From: Candidatus Terasakiella magnetica
Lineage (GTDB): Bacteria > Pseudomonadota > Alphaproteobacteria > Rhodospirillales > Terasakiellaceae
Direction: 5' to 3'
Assembly: GCF_900093605.1 (NCBI RefSeq)
Contig: NZ_FLYE01000034.1
Location: forward strand, 186,001-250,000
DNA: 64,000 bases
Part shown: piece by piece, positions 46,263 through 54,901 of the stretch
How the letters are laid out: each line of letters opens with the position of its first letter
Numbering within the stretch: the stretch's first letter is position 1
The notes under the pieces: generated by a model
Told to the model about the DNA's origin: nothing
Databases searched by the model: none
The model's input: the letters and a program-made list of their open reading frames with translations, nothing else
Program-made: the position numbers and the translations under genes

Positions 46263-47912
46263 ATGGAACGTGAATCCATGGAATTTGATGTTGTAATTGT
46301 TGGCGGTGGCCCCTCTGGCCTCTCAGCGGCGATTAAACTCAGCCAACTCGCACAGGAAAAAGAAAAAGAGCTCACCGTCTGTGTGGTTGAAAAGGGTTCT
46401 GAAATTGGTGCCCATATTCTTTCTGGTGCCGTTATTGAAACGGGCCCGCTTAGCTCTCTCTTTCCTGAATGGAAAGAAATGGGCGCGCCACTCACCGTAG
46501 AAGCCAAGGAAGATTCTTTCCTTCACCTGTCTGAAACAGGTTTTAAAAAGCTGCCAACCCCACCGCAGATGAACAACCACGGCAATTATATTGTCTCGCT
46601 TGGTAATGTGTGTCGCTGGTTGGGTGAACAAGCCGAAGAAATGGGCGTTGAAGTTTACCCGGGCTTTGCTGCTTGTGAAGTTCTCTATAACGAAGACGGT
46701 TCGGTTAAAGGCATTGCCACAGGCGATATGGGCCGTGAAAAAGACGGCTCTGAAGGCCCGAACTTTGAACCCGGTGTAGAACTTCATGCGCGCTACACCA
46801 TTTTTGCAGAAGGTGTGCGCGGCTCGCTTGCCAAAGACATCATGGCGAAGTTTGACCTGCGCAAAGATTGCGATCCACAAACCTTTGGGATCGGTATTAA
46901 AGAGCTTTGGGAAATTGATCCTGCCAAACATTCTGAAGGCAAGATCGTTCACACCACGGGCTGGCCGATGGATAGCAAGACCTATGGCGGCTCCTTCCTT
47001 TATCACCTCGATAACAATCAGGTGGCTGTTGGTTTTGTTGTGGGTCTGGATTATGAAAACCCCCATCTCTCACCTTTTGACGAATTCCAGCGTTTCAAAA
47101 CGCACCCTGAAATTTGCAAAACCTTTGAAGCTGGTCGTCGTATCGCCTATGGCGCGCGTGCCCTTAATGAAGGTGGCTTCCAGTCCATCCCGAAACTGAC
47201 CTTCCCGGGTGGTTGTCTGGTTGGCTGTTCTGCTGGTTTCCTCAATGTGCCAAAAATCAAAGGTACACATAACGCCATGCAATCAGGCATCGAAGCGGCA
47301 AATGCCATTTTCGATCTTTGCACCTCAGAAGACGAAAATGTTTCAAACGAGCCAACACAATATAGCGCCAATATGAAAGCGTCTTATGTGTGGGATGAGC
47401 TTTATAAAGTACGCAACATCCGCCCAAGCTTTGCCAAATGGGGCTTCTTTGGCGGTTTAGTCTATTCCGGTTTCACAACTTACCTAACTGGCGGTCGTGA
47501 GCCTTGGACGTTGAAACATCCACATGCAGACAACGAAACATTAAAGCCAGCAGCCAGCATGCCAAAGATTGACTATCCAAAACCGGATGGGAAAATCAGC
47601 TTTGATAAATTGTCTTCTGTCTTCATTTCCAACACGGCCCATGAAGAAAGCCAGCCGTGTCACTTAAAACTCAAAGACGAGTCTGTGCCGCTGAGCGTAA
47701 ACTGGGCAAAATACGAAGGCCCTGAAGTACGCTTCTGCCCAGCTGGGGTTTATGAATATCTTGATGATGAAGAAAATGAAGGTCAGAAAAAGTTCCAGAT
47801 GAACTTTGCCAACTGCCTGCATTGTAAAACATGTGACATCAAAGACCCGACCCAGAATATCAACTGGACGACACCAGAAGGTATGGGCGGCCCGAACTAC
47901 CCAAACATGTAA
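46263..47912 (+). CDS. Electron transfer flavoprotein-ubiquinone oxidoreductase
   Basis: A 549-residue flavo-iron-sulfur protein that passes electrons from ETF to ubiquinone, serving fatty- and amino-acid oxidation. N-terminal FAD motif [15 protein letters not shown], a membrane-associated quinone segment ([19 protein letters not shown]), and C-terminal 4Fe-4S cysteines ([22 protein letters not shown]). The closing [10 protein letters not shown] is invariant in this family. Full length. Confidence 0.97.
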   Translation: MERESMEFDVVIVGGGPSGLSAAIKLSQLAQEKEKELTVCVVEKGSEIGAHILSGAVIETGPLSSLFPEWKEMGAPLTVEAKEDSFLHLSETGFKKLPTPPQMNNHGNYIVSLGNVCRWLGEQAEEMGVEVYPGFAACEVLYNEDGSVKGIATGDMGREKDGSEGPNFEPGVELHARYTIFAEGVRGSLAKDIMAKFDLRKDCDPQTFGIGIKELWEIDPAKHSEGKIVHTTGWPMDSKTYGGSFLYHLDNNQVAVGFVVGLDYENPHLSPFDEFQRFKTHPEICKTFEAGRRIAYGARALNEGGFQSIPKLTFPGGCLVGCSAGFLNVPKIKGTHNAMQSGIEAANAIFDLCTSEDENVSNEPTQYSANMKASYVWDELYKVRNIRPSFAKWGFFGGLVYSGFTTYLTGGREPWTLKHPHADNETLKPAASMPKIDYPKPDGKISFDKLSSVFISNTAHEESQPCHLKLKDESVPLSVNWAKYEGPEVRFCPAGVYEYLDDEENEGQKKFQMNFANCLHCKTCDIKDPTQNINWTTPEGMGGPNYPNM

Positions 47913-47940
47913 GTTCTAAGTCGTCATATAATTTAAAGAA

Positions 47941-47968
47941 AGGGGAGCCATTGGGTTCCCCTTTTTTG
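47941..47968 (+). terminator. Terminator of the ETF-QO gene
   Basis: Stem AGGGGAGCC / GGTTCCCCT with one wobble, followed by TTTTTT. It lies 30 bases past the stop. Confidence 0.85.
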
Positions 47969-48002
47969 TTTGGGCAGGATGTGCTGCTCACATAAGTGTG
48001 AT

Positions 48003-48139
48003 TTGCAGGTGATCAAAGCTTCAAGGTAGACTGTTTATATGAACACGTCGGTCTCCCTCCCCCCTTCTCAAACCCAACCGCACCTGTTCTTTTTTTTTCC
48101 GGCTTTCGCATTGCCCTTGCGGGGGCCGGAGTATTTTTA
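48003..48139 (+). ncRNA. Candidate small RNA gene
   Basis: A promoter-like pair TTGCAG (48003-48008) and TAGACT (48027-48032), with an 18-base spacer, is followed about 100 bases later by a GC-rich hairpin: CCGGC (48099-48103) with GCCGG (48125-48129), inner CGCA/TGCG, then TATTTTTAA. Between them is a C-rich unpaired stretch (CCTCCCCCC) and a T9 run. There is no protein frame. It sits alone between a terminator and a convergent gene. The -10 match is modest. Confidence 0.35.
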
Positions 48140-48168
48140 AGTCTCGATCTTTGGCTTGAAGAATTAAC

Positions 48169-48459
48169 TTAATTCATCGGGACATAGCCTAAACGGCGCA
48201 TACAGCTGTTGAGCAATTTCTTCTGTTTTTTACCCACTTCATATTGGCGCATCTGCTCATCATACATGCTTAAACCTTGATCTGCGTGATTGCGATAATC
48301 AAGCCCGAGGTGTTTATCAACGGCTCGCTTACAGCGGTTTTGGTCTGTGCGCCATTGCGATGAAGGCAGGGTCTTATGTTTCCAATAAACAGGTGAAGAC
48401 GCCCCCATGCAGCCCGATAAAACGATCAGTACTGATAATGCAATTAAAGCAGATTTCAT
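48169..48459 (-). CDS. Small lipoprotein of unknown function
   Basis: A 96-residue protein with a lipoprotein signal (ALSVLIVLSGC), so Cys17 would be lipidated. The mature part is basic and charged (CKRAVDKHLGLDY, EVGKKQKKLLNSCMRRLGYVP) with two more Cys. It begins one base inside the stop of the upstream FAH-family gene (TGATG), so it is translationally coupled. The start is the ATG at 48459; a GTG one codon earlier exists. Family not recognised. Confidence 0.7.
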   Translation of the reverse strand: MKSALIALSVLIVLSGCMGASSPVYWKHKTLPSSQWRTDQNRCKRAVDKHLGLDYRNHADQGLSMYDEQMRQYEVGKKQKKLLNSCMRRLGYVPMN

Positions 48460-49121
48460 CACACCAATCTCACTGTGAAGTCAGGCAAGCCTTCAATTTT
48501 ACAGCTCATTTCATCGCCTTTTTCAACAGCACCCACACCCGCAGGCGTGCCTGTGAAAATAATATCACCTGCGAGCAATTCATCATAGCCATCAAGATGA
48601 TCCATAATCTCACGCACATTATAGATCATTTGGGCGAGGTCACCTTGTTGGCGCATTTCTCCATTAACAGATAAAGAAATGGCCCCCGTTGTTAACTCGC
48701 CTGTTTCCTCAATCGGAATGATTTGTGAGACCGCTGCCCCGCCTGTGAAATTTTTTGAAGTATCCCACGGCATGCCATTTTCTTTAGCCACGGCCTGAAG
48801 GTCTCGTTTGGTAAAATCAATCCCGATACCAAAGCCGAAAATTTTCGCATTTTCCCCCAGTGCGACCACCAGCTCGACCTCATGATGCAGGTCTTGAGTG
48901 GCGCGTGGATACGCAATGGAAACCTCATCCACACCCGCGCTTACTGCATGGGCGGATTTTGAAAAGAATTTCGGCTTCACCTTATTGGGGTCTCCCCCCA
49001 TCTCGCGGATATGTGCCCCGTAGTTTTTCGCCACACAATGGACACGGCGAATGGGAAACTGGGCCTCACTGTCTTTTACGTGAAGGGCGGGCGGGGTCCA
49101 TAAAGGCACAACATATTGCAT
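48459..49121 (-). CDS. Fumarylacetoacetate hydrolase-family protein
   Basis: A 220-residue enzyme of the FAH superfamily. Members act as hydrolases or oxaloacetate/acylpyruvate decarboxylases with a divalent metal. The metal ligands are visible in HHEVELVVALG (Glu pair), and GFGIGIDFTKRDLQ (Asp) and TGTPAGVGAVEKGD follow the family order, with VHCVAKNYGAHIREMG at the front. Length fits the shorter acylpyruvase type. The exact substrate is unknown. Confidence 0.9.
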   Translation of the reverse strand: MQYVVPLWTPPALHVKDSEAQFPIRRVHCVAKNYGAHIREMGGDPNKVKPKFFSKSAHAVSAGVDEVSIAYPRATQDLHHEVELVVALGENAKIFGFGIGIDFTKRDLQAVAKENGMPWDTSKNFTGGAAVSQIIPIEETGELTTGAISLSVNGEMRQQGDLAQMIYNVREIMDHLDGYDELLAGDIIFTGTPAGVGAVEKGDEMSCKIEGLPDFTVRLV

Positions 49122-49209
49122 GAAAAAACTCCAAGGCTGGACAGATGGCAGATCGGGTTATATGTTGGTATCCATAACATTTATTGTCAAACCATCTTAG
49201 AGGTTTTTG

Positions 49210-49653
49210 GTGCCTGAAAAAACGAATATTGGTCCCTTGAACGACCTGATGACATATCATCTGCGTCGCGCACAAGTTACATCCTTCAACAATTTCACAG
49301 ACGCCATGGCAGAAACGCAGGTGACACCCGGTCAGTTTGGGGTGCTCACGCTTATTGCCAGCAATGAAGGCATGTCCCAATCCGCTGTCGCACGCTCCCT
49401 TGGTGTGGAACGCTCTACCATGGTCGCGGTCATTGACGGGCTTGAAAACCGCGGGCTTGTTTTGCGAAAACCCTCGCCCACTGATCGACGCTCCAACGCA
49501 TTGGTCTTAAGTGATGAAGGAAAAGAAGTCTATGCCCGTGGCCTTGAACTTGCCAAGAAAAGTGATCGCGTGACCACAAGTGCGCTGAATGATGAAGAAG
49601 CCGTCCAGCTGGTGACTTTACTGCGTAAAATGAATAGTGCAGCGGGCGTTTAA
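49210..49653 (+). CDS. MarR-family transcriptional regulator
   Basis: A 147-residue winged-helix regulator. The pattern is that of MarR: an N-terminal dimerisation helix (LMTYHLRRAQVTSFNNF), then QSAVARSLGVERSTMVAVIDGLENRGLVLRKPSPTDRRSNALVLSDEG with the DRR wing. The start is probably the GTG at 49210, with AGAGG nearby; a TTG one codon earlier is also possible. It is divergent from the FAH-family gene, a likely target. Its stop interlocks in TTAA with the AAA gene. Confidence 0.9.
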   Translation: MPEKTNIGPLNDLMTYHLRRAQVTSFNNFTDAMAETQVTPGQFGVLTLIASNEGMSQSAVARSLGVERSTMVAVIDGLENRGLVLRKPSPTDRRSNALVLSDEGKEVYARGLELAKKSDRVTTSALNDEEAVQLVTLLRKMNSAAGV

Positions 49654-51083
49654 CCCAGTTCGTTCACCAAACCATAGGCATAAAGACTTGCTGGCATAGA
49701 TTGAATGCGCACATGGCGATGATAGCCTGTGCGCACAATATTCTGGGTCAAAAGCAAAGTGTCTTCTTCGCCATTACAGTTTAAGCGCACAAAATCCGTC
49801 ACTGTTTGTGGCCCTTCGCCAAAACCTGATAAGGTCTGCTTCCAATCCATCTCGATAATCAGGTTGGGTTCAGGCGCGCGTTGTTTTTGCGCCGCCAAAT
49901 CGCTATAGCCCACCAGATCAATTTTACCACCGCGCCAGCTTGCATATGTAAGTGCTGCAATGCGATGAGAAGCACCCAGCCATTGGCTGTAAACCGCGGT
50001 TTCCACCAAACGGGGATAAACCTTATCATTGGGGAAGACCGGACCAAACAGGGCCGCATACCAACTTGGTGAGGTGATAAACACCTTAAAAGCCACCGCG
50101 CGCTGAAAGCGTTTGGCATTTTTATCAACACGATGCAGGCGACGAATAAGCCAAGCCGATTCAAGGAAATCGAGATATTTACGCAAGGTGTTTTTGGCAA
50201 TCTTGGTTTCGCGCGCAAGCTCTTCAATACTGACTTCCAACCCCGTATTATAGGCCAGTAAGGCAAAAAGATGGGACAGGCCCTTTAAATCATTAATGCC
50301 GTAAAAAGACGCCATGTCTTTATGCAGCAAACGGTCAATCATGCCATCGCGCACAAATAACGGCGAAGGTGCGCCTTGGGTCTTGCCCAGCACACTTTCA
50401 GGAAAACCACCATAATTGATATAATATTGAAATTCTTTATTCAACGCAGGCAGGTTAGCCTGATTAAAGGCTAGCTTATGTTGGGCCGGATCGCCACCAA
50501 ACAATTCTTGCTCACGCCCACGAAAGCGCAAAAATTCTGCAAAACATAAAGGGGGAAGAATTGAAATATCATAGCCCGGATCATTGTCTTCCAGTTCTTC
50601 CGGTAAAGATACCCCCGCTGAAAGCACACCGATGAGGCGCACTTGTGGAAATTCTTTTGCCACTTCCACCAGATCTTCTTGCCAATCGGCCATATACTGA
50701 AGCTCATCAAGAAAAGCATAAAGGGTTTTGCCTTCAGATGTGTCTTGATTACGCTTGATAAACAGGCTCAAAATCTCGCGCAGGCCCGCTTCCCAATAGG
50801 TCGGCGCCCCAAGTGAGGCCAGCAAGATATGGCGCGGTGAAGTACCCGTTTCAATAAGGCGGGCCACCATCTGGCGCACCATCACGGTTTTACCGCAACG
50901 ACGTGGACCAGAAAGAACAACAGAACGGCCCATCTCGCCTTGTTCTATTTTGTGGGCAAAGTCTTTGAAAAAAAGGCGCTTTGGGGGAAGTTTGAACTTT
51001 TGCGGCGTCTGTTCATCCAATGCCCACCATGGGTTATCAAATAACAGCCGGTTTTTAACCGCCTCAACCCCATAAGTTTGCAT
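49650..51083 (-). CDS. AAA ATPase with DUF4143-like C-terminal domain
   Basis: A 477-residue protein of the large ATPase family often associated with mobile or stress genes in bacteria and archaea. N-terminal ATPase has Walker A GPRRCGKTVM (residues 59-68) and Walker B YAFLDELQYM (about 122-131). It is followed by a helical/winged domain (SIEELARETKIAKNTLRKYLDFLESAWLIRRLHR) and a nuclease-like fold (DUF4143) with ALTYASWRGGKIDLVGY and IIEMDWK, which keep the D...E-x-K pattern expected for restriction-like folds. Function unknown. Confidence 0.85.
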   Translation of the reverse strand: MQTYGVEAVKNRLLFDNPWWALDEQTPQKFKLPPKRLFFKDFAHKIEQGEMGRSVVLSGPRRCGKTVMVRQMVARLIETGTSPRHILLASLGAPTYWEAGLREILSLFIKRNQDTSEGKTLYAFLDELQYMADWQEDLVEVAKEFPQVRLIGVLSAGVSLPEELEDNDPGYDISILPPLCFAEFLRFRGREQELFGGDPAQHKLAFNQANLPALNKEFQYYINYGGFPESVLGKTQGAPSPLFVRDGMIDRLLHKDMASFYGINDLKGLSHLFALLAYNTGLEVSIEELARETKIAKNTLRKYLDFLESAWLIRRLHRVDKNAKRFQRAVAFKVFITSPSWYAALFGPVFPNDKVYPRLVETAVYSQWLGASHRIAALTYASWRGGKIDLVGYSDLAAQKQRAPEPNLIIEMDWKQTLSGFGEGPQTVTDFVRLNCNGEEDTLLLTQNIVRTGYHRHVRIQSMPASLYAYGLVNELG

Positions 51084-51182
51084 TTCAGTCCCCGATGATT
51101 GATTATTATTTCGCCTTTATCGACCATTAGAATACGCAAGCTTTTACCTAAGCGCAAGCTATTGATCTTAGAAAAAATGACC

Positions 51183-51515
51183 CTATAAGGAACGGTTATA
51201 TTTTTGTAAGAACACCTTCTGTTCTGCTATGAGTTTCTTATATTTCAAAACCTTAAGTAAGATAGGGATAAACATCAACAGGGCACAAAAAGCAACAATC
51301 ACCCATAAGAAACCAAAAGTCATCAACACACCATAAGCTTGCTTGTTTATAACCAAGATCAATGGAGAAAGCTGAGCATAAAAAAACAGCCCGACAATTG
51401 ATGTGATGCAATATATCAGCGATGTTTGATGATACTCATACTGTTCTTCAATATATTCTTTTTCCTGGGGGGCAAGAATCAGGCGAAGATTATCATCACG
51501 AATATGTGTCAGCAC
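51183..51515 (-). CDS. Small membrane protein with two transmembrane helices
   Basis: A 110-residue protein with two hydrophobic spans (LIYCITSIVGLFFYAQLSPL and VLMTFGFLWVIVAFCALLMF) flanked by a charged N terminus (KEYIEEQYEYHQ) and a basic C terminus. No family recognised, and no clear partner. The start ATG has AGGA upstream. Confidence 0.6.
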   Translation of the reverse strand: MLTHIRDDNLRLILAPQEKEYIEEQYEYHQTSLIYCITSIVGLFFYAQLSPLILVINKQAYGVLMTFGFLWVIVAFCALLMFIPILLKVLKYKKLIAEQKVFLQKYNRSL

Positions 51516-51586
51516 TGCATTATCCTTTCATTTCGTAATCCATGACGATAGTATGAAAGGATTAGCGGATTTTTTTTAAGGTTGAT

Positions 51587-52174
51587 GTGAAGTTGCGCAC
51601 ACCCTCCCATTCTTTAAGCCTTGGTATGAAAGTCGGTTTTTTGCTCGGCTGGGTCTTTTTTGCTGCAGCTTTTCTTCTCGCTGCTGCTGAAGCTGTTGTT
51701 TCACGCGGGTTTATCACCTCTACCAATGACCTGCTCATTGCCCTTGCCCCGGGAAAATGGATTGCTTTTAAAGCCCGTTTTGATTCTGTCCTTCTAGATG
51801 TTATTCTCTCCACTATCTTGCAGCTGCCGGGCTGGTTTGTTGCTGGTTTTCCGGCCTTTTTCCTCATCTGGACGTGCCGCCCCCATCGTGAAGAAATGGA
51901 CCCCGAGCTTTATAATTCACTCACCACCTTTGATCGCCTTGCTAAATTGGCTGAAGAAGACGGTGCCCAAAATGATGACCCCACTTTTCAGGAATATCAT
52001 CTTGAAGATTATGAGGAGGATTATCATCGCGAAGATGTAAAATCAGCCACTGACTATATGAAAGAATGGCAACCCGAAGCCGTTGAAGAAGAAGACCAAA
52101 CACCCAAAGGGCCCAATGAACGCATGGATGATGCGCGTGCTAAACTCACTATCCCCTTTGACAAACTGTCATAA
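51587..52174 (+). CDS. Membrane protein with acidic C-terminal tail, unknown function
   Basis: A 195-residue protein with two hydrophobic segments (VGFLLGWVFFAAAFLLAAAE and LPGWFVAGFPAFFLIWT) followed by an acidic cytoplasmic tail (EEDQTPKGPNERMDD) of about 90 residues rich in Glu and Asp. The start may be the GTG at 51587 (AAGG upstream) or the ATG at 51626. I do not recognise the family. It stands upstream of the tandem GGDEF-type genes, with a 97-base gap. Confidence 0.65.
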   Translation: MKLRTPSHSLSLGMKVGFLLGWVFFAAAFLLAAAEAVVSRGFITSTNDLLIALAPGKWIAFKARFDSVLLDVILSTILQLPGWFVAGFPAFFLIWTCRPHREEMDPELYNSLTTFDRLAKLAEEDGAQNDDPTFQEYHLEDYEEDYHREDVKSATDYMKEWQPEAVEEEDQTPKGPNERMDDARAKLTIPFDKLS

Positions 52175-52271
52175 CTTGAATCTTTTCATGTACTTATTGT
52201 TTGCGATACCCCTGTAGTTTTTGTAGTCTTTTAAGAGCGCTTTCAAATAAATTAATAAAACAGGTGGAATA

Positions 52272-53522
52272 ATGGCTGAGATTTTACTGGTAGAAGATGC
52301 GAAATTCTTCAGAACCGTCCTGAAATCTCAAATCGAAGGAAGCTTTGGCTATAACGTTACCGCCGTTGAAACCTATGGCGAAGCGGTAAAAGAACTAACA
52401 TCGCGCCAAAATCATTACGACCTTGCTTTACTGGATTTGAACCTGCCCGATGCCCCTGATGGGGAAATTGTGGATGTGGTTTCAGGTATGTCGATCCCCT
52501 CGATTATTTTCTCCGGCTCTTTTAGTGAAGAAATCCGCGACCTGTTAGAACGCCCTAATATTATTGATTATGTGGTCAAAGACAGCCCGGCAAGCCTGAA
52601 CTATGTTCTCAACACAGTTGATCGTTATTTCAAAAACAATCATTGCAAAGTGTTGGTGGTTGATGATTCACGCGTGGCACGCAAACATATGGTCGCCTTA
52701 TTGCGCCAGTTTAATTTCAACGTATTTAGTGCAGAAAATGGTCAAGAAGCCTTAAAAGTATTTAACGAGCATGGTGATATCCGCCTTGTCATCACCGATT
52801 ATAATATGCCCGATATGCAGGGCGTGGATGTCTGTAAAAGAATCCGTGCAAAAAAGAACCGTGATGAAGTTTGCATCATTGGGGTTTCAGCCTACGGTAC
52901 CCACGCCATCTCGGCCCAATTTCTAAAAGCCGGGGCCAGTGACTTTCTTGTAAAACCCTTTCTGACAGAAGAATTCTTCTGTCGCGTCACCTTAAACATG
53001 GATGCGCTTGATAAGGTTCATGAGCTTGATGAGCTTGTTTATACAGATTTGGTCACACAGCTTAAAAACCGTCGTTATCTTGAAGCTAAATATAAACGTA
53101 TCTACAAAAGAGCGAGAGAGCTTGAGCTTAACCTCGTCTGCGCCTTTTTTGAATTAGATGACTTTAAAGAATTTAATGATAAATATGGCAGCGATGCAGG
53201 GGATGCGATCTTGTTTATGCTCGCGCGTGAGTTTGAAAAAACCTTCAAATCAAGTGGCCTGACCACGCGTTATGGCGGCAGTCAATTCTGCTTGTTGGGT
53301 ACCACTGATAACCTTGATGATTATATGGAGCATATCCAAAATGCCCATAACATGCTCACCCAGAAAACATTTAATTTTGCAGATCAAGAATTGAACATCA
53401 GCTTCACAACATGTGTCTGCAGCCTCAAGGATATTGCCTCAGCCGATATCCTTGCAAAAACTAAAAGTGCCATAAACGATGCCAAGAAAACTCTGAAAGG
53501 TCACTTCCTTCGTGCAGATTAA
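52272..53522 (+). CDS. PleD-like response regulator REC-REC-GGDEF with degenerate active site (copy 1)
   Basis: A 416-residue protein. REC1 (residues 1-115) has acceptor Asp55 (LALLDLNLPD), REC2 (125-245) has Asp176 (VITDYNMPD) and FLVKPF. A GGDEF-fold domain follows (about 255-410) with FELDDFKEFNDKYGSDAGDAI. The signature, usually GGDEF or GGEEF, is GGSQF (335-339), so the metal-binding acid is gone and diguanylate cyclase activity is unlikely. No RxxD inhibitory site is seen. It may act as a nucleotide-binding or protein-binding effector. It is a tandem paralogue of the next gene, 24 bases upstream of it. Confidence 0.88.
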   Translation: MAEILLVEDAKFFRTVLKSQIEGSFGYNVTAVETYGEAVKELTSRQNHYDLALLDLNLPDAPDGEIVDVVSGMSIPSIIFSGSFSEEIRDLLERPNIIDYVVKDSPASLNYVLNTVDRYFKNNHCKVLVVDDSRVARKHMVALLRQFNFNVFSAENGQEALKVFNEHGDIRLVITDYNMPDMQGVDVCKRIRAKKNRDEVCIIGVSAYGTHAISAQFLKAGASDFLVKPFLTEEFFCRVTLNMDALDKVHELDELVYTDLVTQLKNRRYLEAKYKRIYKRARELELNLVCAFFELDDFKEFNDKYGSDAGDAILFMLAREFEKTFKSSGLTTRYGGSQFCLLGTTDNLDDYMEHIQNAHNMLTQKTFNFADQELNISFTTCVCSLKDIASADILAKTKSAINDAKKTLKGHFLRAD

Positions 53523-53546
53523 TTTACATATGCTAGGACGCCTGCG

Positions 53547-54812
53547 ATGACCCATGAAACCAAACCAACAGAAATCCTGCTGGTTGAAGATGCGAAATTC
53601 TATCGCTCGGTGATTAAAAGCCAGTTGGAAAAACAGCTTGGATTTGTTGTGGCCTGCGCTGAAACCCTTCAAGAAGCCGATGAAATCCTTGAAGAACGTG
53701 CTGATGATTTCTTTTTAGCCTTACTTGACCTCAACCTTCCCGATGCACCCAACGGGGAAATTGTTGAACATGTAATGAAGAAGAATATTCCTTCTGTTGT
53801 TTTTTCTGGTCATTTTAATGAGGAAATGCGCGACGATTTGATGCAAAAACGCATCATTGATTATGTGCTGAAAGACAGCCCCGCCAGTATTGAATACGTG
53901 ATCTCGACTGTGAAGCGGCTTTATCAAAACCAGTTTGTTAAAGTGCTTTTAGTCGATGATTCTAAAACCGCGCGCTTCCAAATGGGTGAATTGCTCAACC
54001 GTTATAAATTCCAAGTGGTTGAAGCCAAAGACGGGCTTGAAGGGCTTGAGGTCCTTGCCAATAACCCTGATGTTAAGCTCGTCATTACTGATTACAACAT
54101 GCCCAATCTGGATGGTTTTGAATTTACTAAGAAAATCCGCACGCAATATTCAAAACGTGAGCTTTCCATCATTGGCGTATCGACCTATGGCAACCACGCA
54201 CTTTCCGCCAAATTCATTAAAGTCGGGGCTAATGATTTCATCACCAAGCCCTTCTTAAATGAAGAGTTCTTCTGCCGTGTCTCGCAAAATGTAGAAATTA
54301 TCGACTACATCAATGCCATGAAAGAATCGGTGGTTACGGATTATCTTACAGGCCTAAAAAATCGGCGTTATTTCTATGAGCGCGGCCTACAGATGTTTAA
54401 AGAGTCCCAAGAAGGCAATGGCTATCTGATTGCCGCCATGATGGATCTTGACGGGCTTAAAACCGTTAATGATACCTATGGGCATGACTGTGGCGATGAG
54501 ATTTTGCGCCATGCGGCGAGTAAGCTGAGACAACATTTTGCCAATATCGGCGTTGTCACCCGTTTTAGCGGCGGTGAATTTTGCGCGATTATGTATCGCG
54601 ACGGAACTGAAGATATTATCGAGTTTTTCGAAAATATCCGCCATGAGATCGAAACCACACCGCTGCATTACACCAACCAACAGGTTAAAACCAGTATCAG
54701 CATTGGGGTGACGTGGCAAAATACTGAAAACCTTGATGATCTGGTCAATCTTTGTGAGCGTTTCTTGCTCAAAGCCAAAGAACAAGGTGGCAATAAGGTC
54801 GTTGTTGGCTAA
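53547..54812 (+). CDS. PleD-like response regulator REC-REC-GGDEF with altered signature (copy 2)
   Basis: A 421-residue paralogue of the preceding protein, with about the same layout: REC1 acceptor Asp61, REC2 acceptor Asp182 (TDYNMPNLDG) with FITKPF, then a GGDEF-fold domain with intact MDLDGLKTVNDTYGHDCGDEIL metal/substrate region. The signature is SGGEF (341-345): the third position, normally the catalytic Asp/Glu, is Gly. Activity is therefore doubtful. No RxxD I-site. Probable operon with copy 1. Confidence 0.88.
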   Translation: MTHETKPTEILLVEDAKFYRSVIKSQLEKQLGFVVACAETLQEADEILEERADDFFLALLDLNLPDAPNGEIVEHVMKKNIPSVVFSGHFNEEMRDDLMQKRIIDYVLKDSPASIEYVISTVKRLYQNQFVKVLLVDDSKTARFQMGELLNRYKFQVVEAKDGLEGLEVLANNPDVKLVITDYNMPNLDGFEFTKKIRTQYSKRELSIIGVSTYGNHALSAKFIKVGANDFITKPFLNEEFFCRVSQNVEIIDYINAMKESVVTDYLTGLKNRRYFYERGLQMFKESQEGNGYLIAAMMDLDGLKTVNDTYGHDCGDEILRHAASKLRQHFANIGVVTRFSGGEFCAIMYRDGTEDIIEFFENIRHEIETTPLHYTNQQVKTSISIGVTWQNTENLDDLVNLCERFLLKAKEQGGNKVVVG

Positions 54813-54842
54813 GGCCTAAATCCCCAATATTTAAACAAAGAA

Positions 54843-54874
54843 AAAGGCTTTTCTGAATGAACAGAAAAGCCTTT
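54843..54874. terminator. Bidirectional terminator between the GGDEF-type gene and lpd
   Basis: Perfect 13-base stem AAAGGCTTTTCTG / CAGAAAAGCCTTT with a six-base loop. It serves the plus-strand copy 2 gene and the minus-strand lpd. Confidence 0.75.
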
Positions 54875-54901
54875 AAACTTTTAAAAACAATGCAGCGCTT
54901 A

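Noticed and set aside
49650-51083. AAA/DUF4143 ATPase as a defence gene
   Set aside because: No partner nuclease, toxin or known defence gene lies nearby and the flanks are housekeeping or small unknown genes. Membership in a defence system cannot be supported.
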